A program made the position numbers and the translations under genes. DNA of 64,000 nucleotides from Psococerastis gibbosa (lineage: Eukaryota; Arthropoda; Insecta; Psocodea; Psocidae): NCBI GenBank assembly GCA_963971405.1, contig OZ020491.1, positions 24,546,855 to 24,610,854 of the forward strand. Reading direction: 5' to 3'. The notes below the pieces were generated by a model. That model worked only from the letters and a program-made list of their open reading frames with translations. It was not told the origin of the DNA and made no database searches. Shown piece after piece: positions 57,325 to 64,000 of the stretch (position 1 is its first letter; each line of letters opens with the position of its first letter).

Positions 57325-57730
57325 TTCTTCTCGAGTTGCAATCTATTGATTGGTTTGCCGCGAATGTTGTATCCTTCTCCACCACTCTTGTCTGTTTTCA
57401 GTCCATTATAGGTGTCGCACTCTAGTCCTTCATGACATCCTCTAGGTACTCCTTCCTTTGTCGTCCTCTTGAGTTGGTGCCTTCAACCATACCCTAAATG
57501 ATGTTCTTGAGGAGCCCTTCTTGTCTCAGAATATGCCCCATCCATTAGCCTTTTCTTGTTGAAATGGTGGCCAATATAGCTCTTTTTTCGTTTATTCTGT
57601 GGAGCTCTTCTTCGTTGGTTATGTGGTCTCTCCATGGGATTTTCAAGATTCTTCTGTAGCACCACAACTCAAAGGCTTCCAGTTTTTTTTTAGTTTTTTT
57701 TGTCATGTTCGTAAATGCACCATCCACACT
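57325..57730 (-). mobile_element. LINE ORF2 C-terminal fragment
   Basis: The minus strand encodes KLEAFELWCYRRILKIPWRD then HITNEEELHRINEKRAILAT, a frame slip and stop, then MGHILRQEGLLKNIIQGMVE and GRQRKEYLEDVMKD. These are the successive motifs of a LINE ORF2 tail. Broken by a stop at about 57545. Confidence 0.82.
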
Positions 57731-57802
57731 AGAGTTTTCAGAAGTCTTTTCCTTATATCCAAGTCGGTGTTGTTAGATTTGAATATCTTTGACTAAACGT
57801 TA

Positions 57803-57872
57803 GAAGCTCATTTAAGAGCTCATTTAAGAGCTCATTTAAGAGCTCATTTAAGAGCTCATTTAAGAGCTCATT
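57803..57872 (+). repeat. 14-bp minisatellite, about five units
   Basis: The unit GAGCTCATTTAAGA is repeated without interruption. It contains a SacI-like GAGCTC palindrome. It directly follows the LINE fragment. Confidence 0.9.
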
Positions 57873-57879
57873 TATAACC

Positions 57880-58785
57880 AAAAAAAATTATGCCATAATT
57901 GCTTTCAGTTCAAAGTTTTCAAATAAACAACCTCAAAGGACACTACAATAGCGCAGCTGAAAACCTAATGAATGGAGGTTTGTGCTGAAAAGCATACGGG
58001 ACCTAGGTCCCCATTGGGTTGTCATAATTTAAAATACAAATTCAATTAAGGCAACACAAAAATTTTGTTGAAATGTTTATTTGTACCCAAACCCCCTTAG
58101 GCGCACAAACCGAGCCCTTTTAATTTTCCCTTCTTTGGTTATGTGAGATTATTTTTATACAATTTTCCGCCACCCTTTTCCTCCCTATCCCTCGAGAAAA
58201 TGTCGTATTGTATTTCAAAACTCCCTCCCCTCATTAATTTCGGATTTTACCTTGCACATTATAATTCAACTTTGGATTTTCGTTTTTATGCCATTGAGAA
58301 AGAATAAGCTATTTTTGTAGAATAATTGACATATGCTACATAAACCAAGGCCACTGCCCCCCCCCCTGCCAGAGCCTGCTGCTGCTCTACTATTACATGC
58401 TAAGCTATAGTCATTCTTTTACGAAATGACTTTTTAAGGGGGTGGGGACCTACCTCCTGCCCGTATATTACGGTTTAGTTGTTGGCACATTCTGTATCTA
58501 TCTCATATATTGTAACACCCTGTATAGCTGTCAATGAATTGCTTTCTACGGTCTGTGCTAGAAGAGTGCTGAATTAGCAGTACAGTCCGTGAAAGCCTGC
58601 TCATGTGACGTAGCCAGGAGAGGTTATAAATACGTATGAGTAGTTACAGAAAGTGCCAACAACCATACCTAAATATACGGTGCCCACAGGCAGGTGCCTG
58701 GAACACCTGACACCCCCTCCCCCCTCTCCCTTAGCTGAAATCCTGGCGTCACCCTTGAAATAGATCATTAATTAAAGAATGCAGG
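57880..58785. other. No clear feature; possible LTR-like piece
   Basis: 58490-58640 has TGTAACACCCTGTATAGC, then a TTATAAATACGTATG promoter-like block at 58624. This could be an LTR fragment, but no partner LTR was found. The rest is AT-rich with short C runs. Confidence 0.3.
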
Positions 58786-58788
58786 GTG

Positions 58789-59061
58789 CAGGTGCGGATT
58801 TGGCTTTGTGGGGATGTAGGCACTGCCCTTGTCGTCTACATTAATAATTATTGTATGTTGTATGTATAGTGGGGGAGGGGGAGTTCAATAATAAAATCAC
58901 TATTTTTTATTTTTTTTAAACGTCTTATGATCAAAATTACTATCTTATCCTTTACTAAATTGTTTTTTCTTGCTTTGTACTAAGCAAATTGTGTAATAAT
59001 AAAAAAATCTTTAATGTACGCAAGCATTTGCCTCAGATGCCTATTGGCAAATCCGCCACTG
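58789..59061. mobile_element. hAT-type MITE, inverted relative of 44583-44857
   Basis: The left end is CAGGTGCGGATTTGGCTTTG and the right end GCAAATCCGCCACTG. Flanks GCAGGGTG and GCAGGGGA agree at 6 of 8 positions. Internal text (GTACGCAAGCATTTGCCTCA) is the inverse of the 44600-44640 region. Confidence 0.78.
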
Positions 59062-59103
59062 GCAGGGGAATTCACACCCATCACCAATTCACTTCTGCTT
59101 CTT

Positions 59104-59720
59104 TCTAGTAATATCTGTTGGCAACTGCTACGTCTTTCTGTCCAATTGCCACATATTCTTTTGGCATTTTAAAGTTGCTGAGGCGCGCGGGGTTGACACT
59201 ATCTGAAATCCTCGGCTAGGATGTTGACGGTGGGTTTTGATTAATTTTAGGTTTGTATCTATGCGTCCTGAGAGAGTTCTGTTCTATAGGAGCAATGGGA
59301 AATTCGCTGTAGCCAAGGATTTTCTAGTAATATCTGTTGGCAACTGCTACGTCTGTCAAATGGACACAGTCATATTCTTTTGGAATTTTAAAGTTGCTGA
59401 GGCGTGCGGTGTAGACATTATCTGAAATCTTCGACTAGGATGTTGATGGTGGGTTTGAATAATTGTGGGTTTCTATCTATGCTAGAGTTCTGTTTTATAT
59501 AAGAGCAATGGAAAATGTGCTTCGGTTTTTTTTTTTTTTTTTTTAATATTTGGTGGCATCTTTTCCGCCCAATTGACACATCATCTTCTTTTAATACTTC
59601 AAAGTTGTGGAGATGCACGGTGATGATGCTATCTGAAATCGTCGACTAAGATGTTGATGCTGAGTTTGATTAATTGTTGGTTTCTATCTCTGGTAGAGTT
59701 CTGTTCTACGTGCTCTTTTA
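59104..59720 (+). repeat. Tandem array of about 219-bp units
   Basis: TCTAGTAATATCTGTTGGCA occurs at about 59104 and 59323. A third, more diverged unit from about 59545 has TTTGGTGGCATCTTTTCCG and GATGTTGATGCTGAGTTTG. Each unit ends with GAGTTCTGTT(C/T)TA(T/C) and GAGCAATGG-like text. A 58-codon open frame in unit 1-2 is not conserved enough to call a gene. Confidence 0.82.
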
Positions 59721-60484
59721 AGTGTGACTTGACCAAGCTGTTTTTAGCGTTGTCTGTAGTGTTAGTTGAGATTTCAACAAGCATACATAAGAAACCATTT
59801 CATTATAATATTAAAGACCATAAGAGCAAAGAAATCTCCTCCGATCGAATAATCATAGAAAATCGATAAAAAAGTAATAAAAGTCACCAGACTTTTGTGG
59901 AAGATACTTAAATATAAGAGACACTAGATACACCAGTGTATAGAAATGAAGACTAAGAAACTGGGGGTTACTGGGCGGGAGGGAAGGGGGTGTTCTTTCT
60001 CTTTGTAAGGACCCCCCCCCCCACCCCGATTTCATTTCAGTTAGATCTATAACTTAAAGTTTCCCTCTCCAAGAGTTTATAGTCATCGTAACGACACTAA
60101 CTCGAGTACTATCTCATCTTATATAAGTCCATTTAACTCCAGTGACTTTGGTAAGAACTTGTCGACATGTCGCTTTTCTCCCTAGAGAAAATTAAATTTG
60201 ACAAGCTTCGATGACGGGATTTAAGAGCAATCTTTTCAGTTTATGGGTGAAGTTTTCTTTTTGTCTTGTTGGAAATTATTTTAACTTTTTTTTAACTGGT
60301 TAGTTACGTAGTTTTTCTAAATCCCTCTCCACCGTATCGACAAGTTCTACAAATTTTTTCCCATCTCGTCTTCAGTATTCTGGAACTCCCTCCCGACAGC
60401 GAATCTTTAACTTTTGCATCCTTTTGGTCGGATCTAAGGCGTCACTGGTCAATTTTCCCGTCATTTGTGATTAAAAAAGACAAA

Positions 60485-60722
60485 GCTCAGCAACTTTAAA
60501 ATTGGCAAAAGAATATGTGGCAATTGGACAGAAAGACGTAGCAGTTGACAACAGATATTACTAGAAAATCCTTGGCTACAGCGAATTTCCCATTGCTCCT
60601 ATAGAACAGAACTCTCTCAGGACGCATAGATACAAACCCACAATTAATCAAAACCCACCATCAACATCCTAGCCGAGGATTTCAGATAGCGTCAACACCG
60701 CGCACCTTCACAACTTTGAAAT
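60485..60722 (-). repeat. Inverted single unit of the 219-bp array
   Basis: The complement matches unit 1: AGTAATATCTGTTGTCAACT, ACGTCTTTCTGTCCAATTGC and ATCTGAAATCCTCGGCTAGG. The array and this inverted unit are about 760 bp apart. Confidence 0.8.
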
Positions 60723-61338
60723 GTCGCCTTTAATGAAGTCACGAAACCCATTACACGCATTCCCGAGTCTCACCTCGAGCCAAATATTTCTGTCTCGATT
60801 TATTCCCCTTTTAGCAGCAAGCGCGAGGGAGGGAGGTGGGTGAGCTGGGCTGGAAGTTCTAAAAGGCTTCCTTTACCGCCAGCCATTTCCCTCACACGCT
60901 GAATAACATGACACCGTTTATAAGCGTTAAGTGCTGTCACCAAGAAGTGTGGGGATTGGGTTTTGGAGTTGAGACGCTGGGGGCGGGGGGTGTCGTTTTT
61001 AGGAGCCTTGCCGCCGGCGGATGTGTGAAATCTGGTCATCATGGTGTTTATTAGCTTTCATGTCGTTGGAATGTCGAGACTTCAGCTATTTGGACTTTGG
61101 AGTTCTCTATGGTGTGAAGTGCTGGGTTTATCATTTACATTTTCGTGTCCAAAGTCGTCGTCTTGAGTCGAACCACATTCGCACTTGGTGGAGGCTAGTT
61201 GACCGTTAGCTCGGTTTTCTTCTAGTAGGAGCGCCAAGGTATTTGGGAGTTCGCTAGGTAGTCCACCGATTGATTTCTTAAAGCATCTAGTACGGCAACT
61301 GCGAGGTCGACAAATCAAGTCATGCCCTGACTTATGGT

Positions 61339-63219
61339 CATTGGCGTAAATTCCCAAAATTTCTAGGGGGGGGGGGGCTTTAGGACCCCAAGGCATTGAT
61401 CCCCCGGGGAAAAAAATCGAGAAATGGGCCGAAATTAGTGAGTTTTTACGAATATATTACCCTGGAGAAGGGGGGCCCGGGGTTCTCCCCGAGGGAGACT
61501 CCCCCGGAGAAAAAAAATTGATGAATAGGCCCAAATTAGGGAGGTTTTACGCATTTTGCAAGCAGTAAAGTTGAGATTTTACAGACAAATAAAGTCATCA
61601 TTGAGGGTGACCCCGGGGGTCTCCCCCAAAGAAAAAATTTGAAAAAATAGGTCTGAAATATTGGTGTTTTAAGCATTTTGAGTAATATATTTTTGTGAAA
61701 GTTCTTGGTCAATGTATCAATTTTTTTATGATGTCTTTCATGTGAAATAAGTGTATCAAGAATTAATTTCCCTTTCGTTATTGTGGATTGTATTGGCTTT
61801 ACGCCTCCATAACGTCTTTGTCACCAGAAATCCTGGGGGGGGGGGGGGGGCTAAGGGTGCTTTTGAGGGGGAGGTTTATCCCAGGACCTCCCCATTTACG
61901 CCAATGTATGCAAGCAGTACAATTGTGATATTATGACGAAGAATAAACCTACCATTCAGGGGGGCCCGGGGGTCTCCCCCGGAGAAAAAAAAACTGATGA
62001 ATAGGCCTAAATTAGGGAGGTTTTACGCATTTTGCAAGCAGTATAGTTGAGATTTTACAGACGAATAAACTTACCACTGGGGGGGGGGGGGCCGGGGGTC
62101 TCCCCCCGAAGAAAAAATTTGAAAGAACCGGTCCGAGTTTACTCGAACATGCTTTCCAATTTATCAATGTCAGTAGATAGAGAAAATGAGTAATTCCATG
62201 GTAAATAATTTTCCTATGGTTAAATTTCCAATATCTCGGGGGGGGGGGGGGGGGGGTTGTCCATCTGACGTCACTGGAGGTGAGGTAAATTCTAGATAGG
62301 TCAGACACATTACCTTACAGCAATACTGGCAGGGCACGCAATGCATTTGAGCGTGAATTTTCTATCATTTCTTCAAAAAAACTTTTTTTTACAAAACCAA
62401 ATGCTTGTCTGGGAAAGCGACCTGTCCGGTTTCGTTACTCAATTTAACACCTAAAACATGCCTGAAGGTAGAAATCATCGATAGAAAGGTTTCGCAGACA
62501 AATTATTTTTTATTTTTTAGTCATTTTTCATTAAAATTTAGTTATTTTTATTTTTTTGCCTCTAGAAGCAACCTATCAAGGGGCAAGCGACCCCCAGCAT
62601 TTCGTTAACATTAATAACGACTAGAATATATGTGAATTTAAAAGAAATCGTTGGAGCCGTTTTTGAGAAATAATTTTTTTAGACGTTTTTTGGAGCTTTT
62701 CGAGAATAAAACCCCCCCAAATTAAGTTAGCCCCAAATAAAAAAAATGGTTCCGAGGTATGATTTTTGTGAACCTACATGCCGCATTTCATCAAAATCGA
62801 CCGAGTAGTTTGCCCGTAAATCGACGCACAGACAGACAGACAGACAGACATTTCGTAAAAAACACTTTTTTGGGTTCCTGGGACCTTAAAACGTGTAAAT
62901 CCGTTGAAATCTCGGAATCGAAAATTTTGACCGTCACAAAGCTTTCCTTATACTACGTATAAATTGGAAAGCAAAAATAGGTCAGAAGTATTGGGGTTTT
63001 AAGCATTTTGAGTAATATATTTTTTGCGAAAGTACTTGGTCAATATGTTGATTTTTTTTCATGTAAAATAAGCATACTAAGAATTAATTTCCCTTTCATT
63101 ATTGAGGATACTATGCCTTTAGCCTCCATAACATCTTTGTCACCAGAAATCCTGGGGGGGGGCTACAGGTGGACCTGGGAGGGCTAAGCCCCCCCAAAAC
63201 CCCCCTAATTACGCCAATG
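61339..63219. mobile_element. hAT-type element, 1.9 kb, perfect 8-bp target duplication CTTATGGT
   Basis: It begins CATTGGCGTAAATT and ends AATTACGCCAATG. CTTATGGT is at 61331-61338 and 63220-63227. The interior contains several diverged units with GAGGTTTTACGCATTTTGCA, GGGGTCTCCCC and G/C tracts, and an internal TTTACGCCAATG at 61897, suggesting repeated internal duplication or a composite element. No transposase was seen. Repeat A (62122-62974) is nested in it. Confidence 0.85.
62122..62974 (+). repeat. Repeat A copy nested in a hAT-type element
   Basis: This is a near-complete copy from AAAGAACCGGTCCGAG to TAAATTGGAAAGC. The host sequence resumes directly: the left flank GAAGAAAAAATTTGAAA and the right flank AAAAATAGGTC join to match the uninterrupted phrase at 61627-61655. 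This fixes the ends of repeat A to within a few bases and shows an insertion without deletion of the target. Confidence 0.82.
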
Positions 63220-63595
63220 CTTATGGTTCTCACGTGCAATGACCCATAAGCATTACCAACGGAAAAAATGAGTACAAAGTAAAATTTGTAAATTTCAGCT
63301 ATTCATGCTTGAAAAATTTCCCATTGGGGAAAATTTCAAGCAGCTGGCTTATTCCACGCTTTAGCGTACTGACTTCCAACGTGGTCCTATTCGAAAGTTC
63401 CCATCATCGCTTAAAAGATCTTGGTCTCAGTCTGTCTCGGTCTCAGCCTTTGGTACAAGTACAAGTGTTTAGTGCTCAAGTGACAGTAACATTAACGTAA
63501 TGGCGCCAATATAAACAATATGCCATTTGGGCGCGTTTTTTTGACTCTTCCATGTTGGATTCTGTTGGTACGAACTTGTTACATTTTCCCGCCAG

Positions 63596-63832
63596 AACGC
63601 CCGGACCCATGCGCGGACAAGCACTGCCCGTTTGGAGCGCGCTGCACGCCTTCGGCGGACGGACTGACCGCGGACTGTCGATGTCCGGAGAGCTGTCCAA
63701 GCCTAGGGGACCATGTGGGGTCCCGTCCGGTCTGCGGGTCGGACGGACTTGGCTACAGGGACACATGTGAGCTACGACGTGCTTCTTGTCTGTCTGGGAC
63801 CGAAATCACTGTGAAGTACCAAGGGAAATGTG
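63596..63832 (+). CDS. Internal exon: follistatin-like plus Kazal module, next unit of the same gene
   Basis: The acceptor is TTTTCCCGCCAG and the donor is GTAAGT. The exon is 237 bp (79 codons), phase 1 at both ends like the upstream exon, so the two can be spliced together in frame. The product starts ERPDPCADKHCPFGARC and ends KYQGKCG. It has ten cysteines in the follistatin-like plus Kazal pattern, with RPVCGSDG and YRDTCELRRASC in the Kazal half. The spacing from the sixth to the seventh cysteine is 12 residues, against 7 in the upstream exon, so the loop is longer. The exon is much more GC-rich than its surroundings. DPCADKHCPFGARC is strongly reminiscent of agrin Kazal repeats. I saw no further Kazal exon between the two, so they may be consecutive, but a small exon could be missed. 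Confidence 0.9.
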
Positions 63833-64000
63833 GTAAGTATATTAATTTTATAACCAATAATTTTATGGCCATGTAAACTACGGCATATTGGCCTGGTGAG
63901 GGGCCTCCGTAGGGAACATGGACGCTGTACTCAGGCTTAAAAAGAGGGGAGTGCGCTACATGCTAAAACTGGGACCTCGTGACAGTTATCGCTCTCACTT

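Larger units (their letters stand above)
18523..63595 (+). other. Large intron of the agrin-like gene (about 45 kb)
   Basis: It is bounded by the GTAAGT donor after the first Kazal exon and the CCGCCAG acceptor before the second. Apart from repeats and transposon remnants listed separately, no other coding exon was recognised on either strand. An inverted end of repeat A ends about 70 bp upstream of the first exon's acceptor, and a 1.9-kb hAT-type element ends about 380 bp before the second exon, so both exons sit close to transposon insertions. The boundaries assume that the two exons are adjacent in the transcript. Confidence 0.6.

Noticed and set aside
60340-60480. Text resembling a LINE C-terminus (SVFWNSLPT on the + strand)
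   Set aside because: Only a short match with no supporting neighbouring motifs; could be a scrap but is too short to call.
61082-61396. 104-codon minus-strand frame
   Set aside because: It runs across the end of the hAT-type element and its G tract, so it cannot be a conserved gene; no domain seen.
63520-63595. Methionine and hydrophobic stretch before the second Kazal module that could pass for a signal peptide
   Set aside because: It lies in the intron; the AG at 63594-63595 gives a phase-1 exon matching the first one.

Overview
The window looks like a stretch of arthropod nuclear DNA (insect likely, order not determinable by eye). It is AT-rich and non-coding over almost its whole length, and it is packed with decayed transposable elements. 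I see no bacterial-style gene packing. The only convincing host coding sequence is two small exons on the + strand, at 18313-18522 and 63596-63832. Each is flanked by AG and GTAAGT splice sites, each is phase 1 at both ends, and each encodes one follistatin-like plus Kazal module with ten cysteines. Agrin-type extracellular matrix proteins carry tandem modules of this kind, so most of the window is best read as introns of one agrin-like gene, including one of about 45 kb between the two exons.

Layout. From 1 to 18.3 kb (upstream intron): foldback and palindromic MITEs, hAT-type MITEs, the 3' ends of non-LTR retrotransposons, a tRNA-derived SINE, and at 10305-10520 a 72-codon piece of a NifU-type iron-sulfur scaffold domain whose wording is alphaproteobacterial rather than animal, possibly a relic of a Rickettsiales-like endosymbiont. 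From 18.3 to 63.6 kb (large intron): a 183-bp triplication at 22.4 kb; LINE fragments at 25.3-27.0, 31, 41.6, 42.3, 46.7-47.4, 50.7-55.4 and 57.3 kb; a dead Tc1-type (DD34E) transposase at 37 kb; SINEs; tandem and inverted repeats at 59-60.7 kb; and at 61339-63219 a 1.9-kb hAT-type element with a perfect 8-bp target-site duplication and another repeat nested inside it. The second Kazal exon follows 380 bp later.

The strongest structural theme is a cohort of short elements whose ends begin CA and usually contain GGCG(G/T)A, with 8-bp target duplications (perfect in five cases). Most carry the long poly-G or poly-C tracts that are so conspicuous here. The second theme is nesting: SINE in repeat A, repeat A in a hAT element, hAT in LINE and foldback in LINE, several with a recognisable empty-site sequence elsewhere in the window. 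No complete autonomous transposon, CRISPR array, rRNA or stand-alone tRNA gene was found. Repeat names (A, B, D, J, L and so on) are my own labels. All identifications are by eye, without database searches.
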